The translations under genes and the position numbers were made by a program. A stretch of 64,000 nucleotides of DNA, taken from assembly GCA_029266945.1 (NCBI GenBank), contig JARIED010000028.1, positions 19,201 to 83,200 on the forward strand, read 5' to 3'. Positions 54,095 through 64,000 of this stretch are shown piece by piece (position 1 is the stretch's first letter; every line of letters starts with the position of its first letter). This stretch comes from Slackia sp. Lineage in GTDB: Bacteria > Actinomycetota > Coriobacteriia > Coriobacteriales > Eggerthellaceae. The notes below the pieces were generated by a model. The model worked only from the letters and a program-made list of their open reading frames with translations, had not been told where the DNA came from and searched no databases.

Positions 54095-54173
54095 TAAAGT
54101 GGCACCCGTATGAATCGGCATCAGCACGAACAGCGAGGCCGGCCGCCTCGGCCGCCGGCGGACGAGAGGTATC

Positions 54174-56945
<2,772 letters not shown>

Positions 56946-56947
56946 TC

Positions 56948-58042
56948 ATGGCTGAGAAAGAATCGAAAGACATAGAGGCGGCGGCGCAGCGCGTCGCCGA
57001 CGCCCGCGTGTGGATGCGCATCGACGAGAAGGCCGAAAAGCTCGCCGAGCTCGACGAGAAGATCGCCTCTCCCGATTTCTGGAACGATGCGTCGCGCGCC
57101 CAGGATATATCGCGCAAGGCCAGCGCCCTGCGCGATGCGATCGCGGGCTACGAGGAAGCCGAAGCGCTGCTCGAAGACGCCCGCGCCGCCGCCGAGCTCG
57201 CCTCCGAAGACGAGGCGTTTCTCGACGAGAAGCAGCGGGTGCTCGACCGTCTGGCCGAGATGCTCGGCCGCTTCGAGGTGGAGTCGTGGTTTTCGGGCGA
57301 GATGGATTCCAACGACGCCATCCTCTCGATCAACCCCGGCCAGGGCGGCCTCGAGGCGCAGGACTGGACCGAGATGCTCTACCGCATGTACGTGCGCTAC
57401 GCCGAGCAGAAGGGCTGGAAAGTCAAGTCGCTCGACGTGGTGCCGGGCGAGGGCATCGGCTTCGACCGCGCGGTCATCCAGGTCGAGGGCCACAATGCCT
57501 ACGGCATGCTGAAAAGCGAGCACGGCGTCCATCGTCTGGTGCGTATCTCGCCGACTGACGACAAGAAGCGCCGCCAGACCACGTTCGCCAGCGTCGAGGT
57601 GCTGCCCGTGATGTCGGACGACATCGAGGTCGACCTCAATCCCGCCGACGTCCGCGTCGACGTGTATCGCTCAAGCGGTCCGGGCGGCCAATGCGTCAAC
57701 ACCACCGACTCGGCGGTCCGCCTGACGCACATGCCCACGGGCATCGTGGTGACCTGCCAGAACGAGAAGAGCCAGCTTCAGAATAAAGAGGCGGCGTTCA
57801 AGGTCTTGCGCGCCAAGCTCTATGAAATCGAACGCCGCAAGCGCGACGAGGAACTCGCGTCTTTGCGTGGCGAACGTATGGAGAATAGCTTCGGAAGCCA
57901 GATTCGAAACTATGTTCTATACCCATATCAGTTGGTCAAGGACCTTCGTAGTAATATTGAAAGGAGCAACGTCGATGCGGTGCTCGACGGCGATCTCGAA
58001 GCGTTCGTCGTCGGCTATCACCGCTGGCGTGTCTCGCAATAA
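56948..58042 (+). CDS. prfB: Peptide chain release factor 2 (RF2-like) with altered SPT tripeptide
   Basis: A 364-residue class-I release factor. The N-terminal helical domain (ASPDFWNDASRAQDISRKAS) and AQDWTEMLYRMY mark it as RF2, and it follows secA as prfB usually does. The catalytic GGQ is at 246-248, followed by Cys249 (often His or Ser). The stop-codon-reading tripeptide is Ser201-Pro202-Thr203, whereas RF2 normally has Ser-Pro-Phe; Thr is the third residue in RF1 (Pro-x-Thr). The neighbouring DDKKRR also departs from the usual D-S-x-G-R-R. The gene reads in one frame with no internal TGA, so the programmed frameshift of many prfB genes is absent. Its own stop is TAA. Confidence 0.92.
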   Translation: MAEKESKDIEAAAQRVADARVWMRIDEKAEKLAELDEKIASPDFWNDASRAQDISRKASALRDAIAGYEEAEALLEDARAAAELASEDEAFLDEKQRVLDRLAEMLGRFEVESWFSGEMDSNDAILSINPGQGGLEAQDWTEMLYRMYVRYAEQKGWKVKSLDVVPGEGIGFDRAVIQVEGHNAYGMLKSEHGVHRLVRISPTDDKKRRQTTFASVEVLPVMSDDIEVDLNPADVRVDVYRSSGPGGQCVNTTDSAVRLTHMPTGIVVTCQNEKSQLQNKEAAFKVLRAKLYEIERRKRDEELASLRGERMENSFGSQIRNYVLYPYQLVKDLRSNIERSNVDAVLDGDLEAFVVGYHRWRVSQ

Positions 58043-58080
58043 CCAAGGTATCGATTGTCGCACCATCGGAAGGAAACGAC

Positions 58081-58917
58081 GTGAACCTGCAAGATTTGAA
58101 AGGCAAGGCCAACGATATCCGCGTCGATATCGTCAATATGGTGGCCGAAGCGGGCAGCGGGCATCCCGGCGGATCGCTCTCGTCCGCCGAGATTCTGTGC
58201 GCGCTGTATTTCGGCGGCGTGCTCGAGCATGATTCTAGCGACCCGGCCAAGGCCGGCCGCGACCGCTTTCTGCTCTCGAAGGGCCATGCCGCGCCTGTTC
58301 TTTACGCCACGCTCGCCGAGGCGGGCTATTTCCCCAAAGACGAGCTGACTACGCTGCGTAAGCTGCACAGCCGTTTGCAGGGCCATCCCGACTGCCGCAA
58401 GCTTCCCGGCATCGAGGCTTCGACCGGTTCCCTGGGCCAGGGTCTGTCCATCTCTTCCGGCATGGCCTGCGGCATGAAGCTCGAGGGCGACGACGCCACC
58501 GTCTTCACCCTTATGGGCGACGGCGAGTGCCAGGAGGGCCAGGTCTGGGAAGCGGCCATGTTCGCCGCTCATCGCAACCTGGATAACCTGGTGGCCATCG
58601 TCGACCACAACCACCTGCAGATCGACGGCGCCGTCGAGGATGTGTGCTCCCTTTCGAGCCTCGTCGCGAAGTTCGAGGCGTTCGGCTGGCAGGTTTACGC
58701 TTGCGACGGCAACGATATGGAAGCCGTGCTCGACACGCTGGCTTCTGCGAAGGCTTCCCGCTGCGGCAAGCCCAAGGTCGTCGTCGCCGAAACCGTCAAG
58801 GGCAAGGGTGTCTCCTTCATGGAGGGCCAGGCCGGCTGGCATGGCAAGGCTCCCAATGCCGAGCAGACCGAACAGGCTATCGACGAACTGACCCAGAAGG
58901 AGGCCCTGCATGGCTAA
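58081..58917 (+). CDS. Transketolase, N-terminal subunit
   Basis: A 278-residue protein equal to the N-terminal TPP-binding half of transketolase. Features: EAGSGHPGGSLSSAEI, SKGHAAPVLYATLAE, STGSLGQGLSISSGMA and the TPP motif GDGECQEGQVWEA ending at IVDHNHLQIDG. GTG 58081 follows GGAAGGA. The C-terminal half is the next gene, overlapping by 8 nt; together they would form the heteromeric enzyme of the non-oxidative pentose phosphate route. A DXPS-like role is less likely because that enzyme is one chain. Confidence 0.92.
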   Translation: MNLQDLKGKANDIRVDIVNMVAEAGSGHPGGSLSSAEILCALYFGGVLEHDSSDPAKAGRDRFLLSKGHAAPVLYATLAEAGYFPKDELTTLRKLHSRLQGHPDCRKLPGIEASTGSLGQGLSISSGMACGMKLEGDDATVFTLMGDGECQEGQVWEAAMFAAHRNLDNLVAIVDHNHLQIDGAVEDVCSLSSLVAKFEAFGWQVYACDGNDMEAVLDTLASAKASRCGKPKVVVAETVKGKGVSFMEGQAGWHGKAPNAEQTEQAIDELTQKEALHG

Positions 58918-59857
58918 CGAGAAGAAGGCCACGCGCGCTGCATTCGGCGAGACGTTGGTCGAACTGGTTGAAGAAGGCAAGCCGGTCGTCGCCGTCGAGG
59001 CCGACCTTTCCGGTTCCACCACCACCAAAAAGCTCGGCGACGCGTATCCCGAGCGTCTGTTCAACGTGGGCATCGCCGAGCAGGATATGGTCGGCGTCGC
59101 CGCAGGCCTCGCTCTGACGGGCCACGTCGCGTTTACCGGCTCCTTCGCCGTTTTCGGCACGGGCCGCGTTTACGACCAGATCCGCAACACCGTGTGCTAC
59201 GCCAACCTCGATGTGAAGATCGCCCCGACGCATGCGGGCGTCTCCGTCGGCCCTGACGGCGGCAGCCATCAGATGGTCGAGGACATCGCCCTGATGCGCG
59301 TCCTGCCCAATATGCGCGTGCTGGTTCCCGCCGACTACGCGTCGGCGAAGGCTGCCATCAAACTGGCCGCCGAAACCCCGGGTCCCGTGTACGTGCGCAT
59401 GGGCCGCGCTTCGGTTCCGTGCGTCTACGATGCCGACGTCAAGCTCGAGCTCGGCTGTGCGAACGTGCTGCGCGAAGGCTCCGACGTCACGATCGCCGCG
59501 TGCGGCGTCGAAATCGACGAGGCTCTCAAGGCCGCAGACGCGCTGGCCGAGCGCGGCATTTCCGCCGAGGTCATCGACGCGTTCTCGATCAAGCCCCTCG
59601 ACGAGGAGTGCATCCTCGCGTCGGTTCGCAAGACCGGCTGCATCGTGACCGCCGAGGAGCATTCCGTGATCGGCGGCCTGGGCGGCGCCGTGGCCGAAAC
59701 GCTGGCCGAGAACCTGCCCGCTCCGCTGGTCCGCGTCGGCATGCGCGACTGCTTCGGCACGTCGGGCGAGATGGCCGAACTCATGCGCGAGTTCGAGCTT
59801 GACGCCCAGGCTATCGTCGAGGCTGCCGAGGCAGCTATCGCCAAGAAGAACAACTAG
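58910..59857 (+). CDS. Transketolase, C-terminal subunit
   Basis: A 315-residue protein holding the pyrimidine-binding and C-terminal domains of transketolase. Features: AVEADLSGSTTTKKLGDAYPERLFNVGIAEQDMVGVAAG with the conserved Glu that activates TPP, the GPTHAG-like PTHAGVSVGPDGGSHQ, and EEHSVIGGLGGAVAE in the C-terminal domain. AAGGAGG at 58897-58903 is the ribosome site, inside the upstream gene. Split transketolases like this are common in anaerobes and Gram-positives. Confidence 0.93.
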   Translation: MANEKKATRAAFGETLVELVEEGKPVVAVEADLSGSTTTKKLGDAYPERLFNVGIAEQDMVGVAAGLALTGHVAFTGSFAVFGTGRVYDQIRNTVCYANLDVKIAPTHAGVSVGPDGGSHQMVEDIALMRVLPNMRVLVPADYASAKAAIKLAAETPGPVYVRMGRASVPCVYDADVKLELGCANVLREGSDVTIAACGVEIDEALKAADALAERGISAEVIDAFSIKPLDEECILASVRKTGCIVTAEEHSVIGGLGGAVAETLAENLPAPLVRVGMRDCFGTSGEMAELMREFELDAQAIVEAAEAAIAKKNN

Positions 59858-59922
59858 GCTCTGACCTGGATATATGTACATCATCGGGGCTCCTGTTGGG
59901 GCCTCGATGAACATTCTGTGAC

Positions 59923-59950
59923 CGCCGCACGCCAGTGCGGCGTCCTTGTT
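59923..59950 (+). terminator. Hairpin after the transketolase genes, possible terminator
   Basis: A perfect 8-bp stem (CGCCGCAC with GTGCGGCG) and GCCA loop, followed by TCCTTGTT. An imperfect hairpin lies just upstream at about 59881-59910. Confidence 0.5.
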
Positions 59951-59955
59951 AAAAT
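59950..59955 (+). promoter_or_regulatory. Candidate -10 element of ftsEX
   Basis: TAAAAT lies 44 nt before the ftsE GTG, right behind the hairpin. The -35 position would lie inside the hairpin and does not match consensus. Confidence 0.35.
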
Positions 59956-59998
59956 AGGTTGGTTGAGTCCAGTAATCACGATTTGAACGGAGCATTCT

Positions 59999-61006
59999 GT
60001 GACGAACACGAACGATGCGCAGCGTCGCGTCTACGATGCGACGGATGCCGATACGGCGTCTTTCGCGCCGCAGGGCCGCCATGCGGCTCCTGCCCACGAT
60101 GCTGCATCTAGGCCTCCTGCGCCGGCCATCCAGGGCGCAGACCAGGCACCTCAGGCCACCGGCGCCATGCCTGCCGTGGCGAACCACGTCGCGCCTGCGC
60201 ACGGCGCGCAGCAGAAGCGCCCCGCTCAGACCGGCGTTCTGCCCGATCTTTCCGCCTCGCTGCCCACGCTGTCCGTCGACGACGTGCAACAGCAGCAGCC
60301 TGTCGGCGCTCCCGTCATCACGTTCGACCATGTGACCAAGGTCTATCCGGCCCAGCCGAATAAGCCCTCGCTGCACGATATCTCCCTGCAGATCTACGCG
60401 GGCGAATTCGTCTTCCTGGTGGGCCATTCCGGTTCCGGCAAATCGACGTTCATCAAGCTGATCACGCGCGAGCTCAAGCCGACCGACGGCCATATCTACA
60501 TTGCCGGCGAAGACCTGTCCACGATGCGCAACTGGCGCGTTCCGTATCTGCGCCGCAACATCGGCTGCGTCTTCCAGGACTTCAAGCTGCTGCCGAACAA
60601 GACCGTTTTCGAGAACGTCGCGTTCGCGCTCGAGGTTATCGGCAAGAGCCGCCATGTCATCAAAACCCAGGTTCCCGAGGTCTTGCGCCTCGTCGGCCTG
60701 CAGGACAAGCTCAATAAGCGCCCCGATCAGCTTTCGGGCGGCGAGCAGCAGCGCGTCTCCATCGCGCGCGCCATCGTGAACCGTCCTCCGCTGCTGGTGT
60801 GCGACGAGCCTACCGGCAATCTCGACCCGCAGACGTCCCGCGGCATCATGGACTTGCTCGAGCGCATCAACCGTACGGGCACGACCGTGCTCGTGGCGAC
60901 GCACGACCGCGAGATGGTCGACAACATGCGCCGCCGCGTTATCGCTCTCGATAGCGGCCAGCTGACCCGCGACCAGGACAGGGGGGTGTACGGCTTCGAT
61001 GTCTAG
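59999..61006 (+). CDS. ftsE: Cell division ATP-binding protein FtsE with long N-terminal extension
   Basis: A 335-residue ABC ATPase of the FtsEX complex, which uses ATP to control cell-wall hydrolases at the septum. The ABC core starts near residue 106: Walker [10 protein letters not shown] from 142, Q-loop [11 protein letters not shown], signature LSGGEQQR near 247, Walker [13 protein letters not shown] near 266-277 and the switch His. FtsE is normally about 225-230 residues; here some 105 Ala/Pro/Gln-rich, probably disordered residues precede it. The GTG has GGAG upstream, and in-frame alternatives inside the extension lack a good ribosome site. It overlaps ftsX by 8 nt. Confidence 0.93.
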   Translation: MTNTNDAQRRVYDATDADTASFAPQGRHAAPAHDAASRPPAPAIQGADQAPQATGAMPAVANHVAPAHGAQQKRPAQTGVLPDLSASLPTLSVDDVQQQQPVGAPVITFDHVTKVYPAQPNKPSLHDISLQIYAGEFVFLVGHSGSGKSTFIKLITRELKPTDGHIYIAGEDLSTMRNWRVPYLRRNIGCVFQDFKLLPNKTVFENVAFALEVIGKSRHVIKTQVPEVLRLVGLQDKLNKRPDQLSGGEQQRVSIARAIVNRPPLLVCDEPTGNLDPQTSRGIMDLLERINRTGTTVLVATHDREMVDNMRRRVIALDSGQLTRDQDRGVYGFDV

Positions 61007-61910
61007 CCTTATCTATTTCTTCAAAGAATCCCTCACCGGATTCACGCGCAATCTCAGCACTGCGCTCGGTTCGATCGTCACGATCTTCCTTTCGCTGCTC
61101 ATTATCGGAATCTTTTTGGTCGGCGGTGCCATCATCAACAATACCGTGTCCTCCGTCGAGGATAAGGTGTCCATCACCGCCTATATCGACGACGACGCCA
61201 TGCAGTCCTCGATCGACGACGTGATGGAGGGTCTCGAGAACACCGCGGGCGTGGCGAGCGTCGGCTTCACCACGAAGGAACAGGCTCTCGAGAACTTCCA
61301 GAACTCCATGAGCTCCACCGATATCGTCGACCAGCTCGACGGCACCAACCCGCTGCCGGCGTCGATCGATATCGAGCTGTCCGACCCCCAGATGGTCGAG
61401 ACCATCGCGGGCCAGCTTGCCGCCGACCCCGCGTTCAAGGAGATTTGCGACAACCCGGAGGACCCCTCCGATAGCGTCAAGTACGGCGAAGACAGCGTCG
61501 ACCGCCTGTTCAGCCTGACGAGCTACATCCGTTATATCGGCGTGGCTCTGATCGCGCTGCTGATCTTCATCGCGTTGGTGTTCATCAACAACACCATTCG
61601 CCTGGCCATTCTTGCTCGTCGCAAGGAAATTTCGATCATGCGCCTCGTCGGCGCGTCGAACGGCTTCATCCGCGGGCCCTTCCTGATGGAAGGCGCGGTG
61701 CATGCCGTTATCGGCTCGGCTCTCGCGGTCGGCGCCATCGAGCTTCTGCGCCGCTTCGCGCTGCCGCAGGTCTCCGATGCGCTCATGTGGCTCCCGATTG
61801 AGCTTCCGGGTGCCATGTACATGGGCATCTATGGCCTTATGTTCCTGTTCGGCCTGGTCATTGCAGCCATCGGTTCGCTTCTGGCCATGCGTCGCTACCT
61901 GAAGGTGTAG
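60999..61910 (+). CDS. ftsX: Cell division protein FtsX
   Basis: A 303-residue membrane subunit of FtsEX with four helices: one near 22-44, an extracellular domain of about 125 residues, then three helices near 178-200, 230-250 and 270-295. Features: [20 protein letters not shown] at the start, [28 protein letters not shown], and [13 protein letters not shown]. The extracellular loop normally binds a hydrolase or adaptor. It starts inside the end of ftsE and precedes an S41 protein by 10 nt. Confidence 0.95.
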   Translation: MSSLIYFFKESLTGFTRNLSTALGSIVTIFLSLLIIGIFLVGGAIINNTVSSVEDKVSITAYIDDDAMQSSIDDVMEGLENTAGVASVGFTTKEQALENFQNSMSSTDIVDQLDGTNPLPASIDIELSDPQMVETIAGQLAADPAFKEICDNPEDPSDSVKYGEDSVDRLFSLTSYIRYIGVALIALLIFIALVFINNTIRLAILARRKEISIMRLVGASNGFIRGPFLMEGAVHAVIGSALAVGAIELLRRFALPQVSDALMWLPIELPGAMYMGIYGLMFLFGLVIAAIGSLLAMRRYLKV

Positions 61911-61920
61911 AGAACGCGCC

Positions 61921-63174
61921 ATGCGCAACATGAAAAGCAGGCATATCGAGACGGGCGCGCGCAATTCCAGGGTGCTCAAGGTTTTGGCCTTATGCATCGG
62001 CGCGTGCCTGCTCTTCTGCGCGGGATTTCTCGTGCGCGGCAACGCCGACCTGATGGAACGGGTCGGCTTCGTCGTGTCTGAAGACAGCAAGAAAAGCGCC
62101 CAGAATACGCTGCAGGATATGGCCGAGGTGTCTTCGCGCCTCGACGAGGTGGAAAGCATGCTGCTCGCCAGCAGCCTCGACACCTACGATGCCGAAGCGG
62201 CGACGCGCTCCGTGCTCGATGCCTTCCTTAAAACCACCGACGACGCCTATGCGCGCTATTTCGACAGCACGCGCTATACCGCGTTCGTCGACGTGTCCGC
62301 CGACGAGTATCCGGGCGTGGGAATCTTCTTCTCGGAGGAAAACGGTCGCGCCTATGCGCTCGACGTGTTCGAGGGCTCGTCGGCCGCCGAAGCGGGCGTT
62401 CGCCAGGGCGATATCGTCGTCGCGATCGACGGCGACCGTTCGCAGGATTGGACGGCGACCGAGGCGATCAACGCGGTCCAGCGCGAGCAGGACTCGACGG
62501 TCGTGGTCACGTGGCTTCGTCCCGCCACTACCGAGGGCGGCGAAGGCGTCGAGTTCACCACGACGCTCGTGTGCTCCGACTACAAGGAGCCCAACGTCAC
62601 TACGCAGCGGATCGGCACGGTGGGCTATATCGCGCTCAAGCAGTTCACGCAGAACTCCGACGCGCTCGTGCGCAGCGCCGTGGACGAATTGACGGCCGAC
62701 GGCGCCTTGTCGTTCGTGCTCGACCTGCGCGACAATCCCGGCGGCTATCTGACCAAGGCGGTCGAGGTGGCCTCGCTGTTCATCCGCAGCGGCGTCGTGG
62801 TGGAAATCGACACGCTCGACGCGAAGACGACCAAGCAGGCGTCGGGCGACGCGGCGACCGACGCGCCGCTCGTCGTGCTGGTCAACGGCAATACCGCGGG
62901 CGCGGCCGAGGTTCTCGCCGCAGCCTTGCGCGACACCGACCGCGCCACGGTCGCGGGCACGGCCACCATGGGCAAAGGCTCGGTCCAGGTGACCAAGCCG
63001 CTGTCGTTCGGCGGCGCCCTGCGCTACACGGCGGCCCGCTATGTCAGCCCGAACGGCTATCCTATCGACAAGGTGGGCGTGGCTCCCGACGTCACCGTGA
63101 CGGTGCGCGAGGGCTCTTCTACGGACAATCAGAAGGATTTCGCTGTCGAAACGGCGGCGTCTTTGGCGGCATAA
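61921..63174 (+). CDS. S41 (C-terminal processing peptidase) family protein lacking the catalytic serine
   Basis: A 417-residue exported or membrane-anchored protein: helix at about 19-39, a helical segment, a PDZ domain (GVGIFFSEENGRAYALDVFEGSSAAEAGVRQGD is the carboxylate-binding part, about 125-160), and an S41 core (LDLRDNPGGYL). The nucleophile motif, usually S-A-S-A-S-E, reads T-A-G-A-A-E, placing Gly327 at the catalytic Ser. The general-base Lys352 and Gln356 (GKGSVQ) are kept, and Gly327 to Lys352 is 25 residues, the normal Ser-Lys distance. It is therefore probably an inactive protease. Position 10 nt after ftsX suggests a partner of FtsEX. Confidence 0.87.
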   Translation: MRNMKSRHIETGARNSRVLKVLALCIGACLLFCAGFLVRGNADLMERVGFVVSEDSKKSAQNTLQDMAEVSSRLDEVESMLLASSLDTYDAEAATRSVLDAFLKTTDDAYARYFDSTRYTAFVDVSADEYPGVGIFFSEENGRAYALDVFEGSSAAEAGVRQGDIVVAIDGDRSQDWTATEAINAVQREQDSTVVVTWLRPATTEGGEGVEFTTTLVCSDYKEPNVTTQRIGTVGYIALKQFTQNSDALVRSAVDELTADGALSFVLDLRDNPGGYLTKAVEVASLFIRSGVVVEIDTLDAKTTKQASGDAATDAPLVVLVNGNTAGAAEVLAAALRDTDRATVAGTATMGKGSVQVTKPLSFGGALRYTAARYVSPNGYPIDKVGVAPDVTVTVREGSSTDNQKDFAVETAASLAA

Positions 63175-63188
63175 CGTTTCGTTTCATC

Positions 63189-63227
63189 GCGCGCACCCCG
63201 ACATCGTTTCGGGGTGCGCGCTGTTTC
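63189..63227 (+). terminator. Hairpin after the S41 gene, probable terminator
   Basis: A perfect 12-bp stem (63189-63200 with 63210-63221), 9-nt loop, then TGTTTC. The T tract is weak and some read-through into rnr is possible. Confidence 0.65.
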
Positions 63228-63244
63228 ACGAGAGGAGAGGCCGC

Positions 63245-64000
63245 ATGCCTCGATCCAGATCGCGCAAATCGAATACCCGGCGCACCCCGCGCGCCCATCC
63301 GCGCGGCGTCCTCGAGCTGTGCGGCGCGGGCTACGGCTTCGTGCAGACGGCCGAAGGCGAGTTCTACGTCCCCGCATCGAAGACGGCCGACGCATTCGAC
63401 GGCGACCTTGTGGAGGTGGCGCGTCTGGGCTCGTCGTCGTATAGCTCGCGCAAAGAAAGCGTGCGCAGTTCGGAAAAGCCGCCTGCGCGCGTGGTGCGGG
63501 TGCTTTCGCGCGCGCATGAATTCATCGTGGGTCGCTACGAGGTGGCCGACCCGTTCGGCGTGGTGGTTCCCGAGGACCCGCGCATCAGGCACGATATCTT
63601 CACGTTGCGCCGCGACGCGCCCCATGTGCAGGACGGCGACATCGTGCGCGTGCGCATGACGGCGTATCCGACGCGGCATGAGCCTGCGCAGGGCGTGGTC
63701 GAAGAGGTTCTGGGCCATGAGGGAGACGCCGGCATCGACGTCGAGCTGATCGTGGCTCGCCATAAGCTCGAGACGCGCTTTTCGGCCGCATCGCTCGAGC
63801 AGGCGGCGCGGGTCCGCCACGACGCCGAGCGCGCCCTGACCGATGCGCGCTATCGCGACCTGACAGGTCGCACCGTGTTCACCGTCGACCCCGACGACGC
63901 GAAGGATTTCGACGACGCGCTTTCCATCGAGCGCCTCGACGACGGGTCCATGCTTCTCGGCGTGCATATCGCCGACGTGTCGCATTATGTGGAGTGGGGC
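63245..64000 (+). CDS. rnr: Ribonuclease R (VacB/RNase II family), 5' part
   Basis: The first 252 codons of a 3'-5' exoribonuclease; the gene runs past the window end. After a basic N-terminus (PRSRSRKSNTRRTPRAHPRG) come cold-shock-type OB segments (LCGAGYGFVQTAEGEFYVP; FGVVVPEDPRIRHDI) and the start of the RNB catalytic domain: TVDPDDAKDFDDALSIE with the metal-binding Asp residues, then LGVHIADVSHYV. AGGAGAGG lies before the ATG. RNase R degrades structured RNA; assignment over RNase II rests on the two OB segments and basic N-terminus. Confidence 0.92.
   Translation, partial: MPRSRSRKSNTRRTPRAHPRGVLELCGAGYGFVQTAEGEFYVPASKTADAFDGDLVEVARLGSSSYSSRKESVRSSEKPPARVVRVLSRAHEFIVGRYEVADPFGVVVPEDPRIRHDIFTLRRDAPHVQDGDIVRVRMTAYPTRHEPAQGVVEEVLGHEGDAGIDVELIVARHKLETRFSAASLEQAARVRHDAERALTDARYRDLTGRTVFTVDPDDAKDFDDALSIERLDDGSMLLGVHIADVSHYVEWG

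Noticed and set aside
56948..58042. Reading this gene as RF1 (prfA) because of the Thr in the tripeptide
   Set aside because: The rest of the protein (N-terminal SPDFWND, AQDWTEML, Ser-Pro at tripeptide positions 1-2) and the secA neighbour are RF2-like; RF1 has Pro first and a different N-terminal domain.

Overview
This 64 kb window looks like core chromosome of an anaerobic, high-GC actinobacterium, most likely of class Coriobacteriia (Eggerthella/Slackia-like). The reasons are a pyruvate:ferredoxin oxidoreductase, the tail of a superoxide reductase, a dcw cluster with FtsW, SepF and DivIVA but no FtsA, and an AddAB-type rather than AdnAB-type repair nuclease. The genus is inference. I see no prophage, insertion sequence, CRISPR array or obviously transferred island; almost every gene is housekeeping. 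Of 51 stop codons I could read, 23 are TAA, 23 TAG and only 5 TGA, which is unusual at this GC content.

Layout. 1-8.2 kb: superoxide reductase tail, NifU-like scaffold, addB-addA, a small membrane protein and a solitary Vsr endonuclease. 8.4-15.1 kb: nifJ, a type-Ic aspartate aminotransferase (minus strand) and putP. 15.2-19.8 kb: a translation block made of tRNA-Tyr, tRNA-Thr, tRNA-Met, tuf, rpmG, tRNA-Trp, secE, nusG, rplK and rplA, followed by map. 20.9-26.7 kb: murJ (minus), nadK, a DUF1846 protein (minus) and xerD. 26.9-45.6 kb: a long division and wall cluster running mraZ, rsmH, ftsL, ftsI, murF, mraY, murD, ftsW, murG, murC, murB, ftsQ, ftsZ, pgeF, yggS, sepF, yggT, divIVA; murE, ddl and ftsA are not in it. 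45.7-49.4 kb: RNase P RNA (minus), thiamine pyrophosphokinase and a TPP-riboswitch-controlled thiM-thiE-thiD salvage operon. 49.8-51.3 kb (minus): cca with tRNA-Gln and tRNA-Glu directly behind it. 51.6-63.2 kb: a MalT-like/BTAD regulator, secA, prfB, a split transketolase, ftsE, ftsX and an S41-family protein. The window ends inside rnr (RNase R).

How the genes fit together. The centre builds lipid II (MurF, MraY, MurD, MurG, MurC, MurB), exports it (MurJ) and polymerises it at the septum (FtsL, FtsQ, FtsW, FtsI, FtsZ, SepF, DivIVA). A good promoter precedes mraZ, and its 17-bp spacer carries two TGGGA boxes with the 10-bp period of MraZ operators. FtsEX lies about 15 kb downstream, followed directly by an S41 protein.

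Most notable points. (1) The RF2-like release factor has Ser-Pro-Thr where RF2 normally has Ser-Pro-Phe, in a genome region that avoids TGA. (2) The S41 protein after ftsEX has glycine in place of the catalytic serine, exactly 25 residues before the conserved lysine. (3) A terminator-like hairpin with a U-tract lies inside the 5' coding region of pgeF, just after ftsZ. (4) A textbook terminator sits about 20 nt before the thiamine pyrophosphokinase start. (5) A STAND ATPase is joined to a C-terminal BTAD DNA-binding module upstream of secA.
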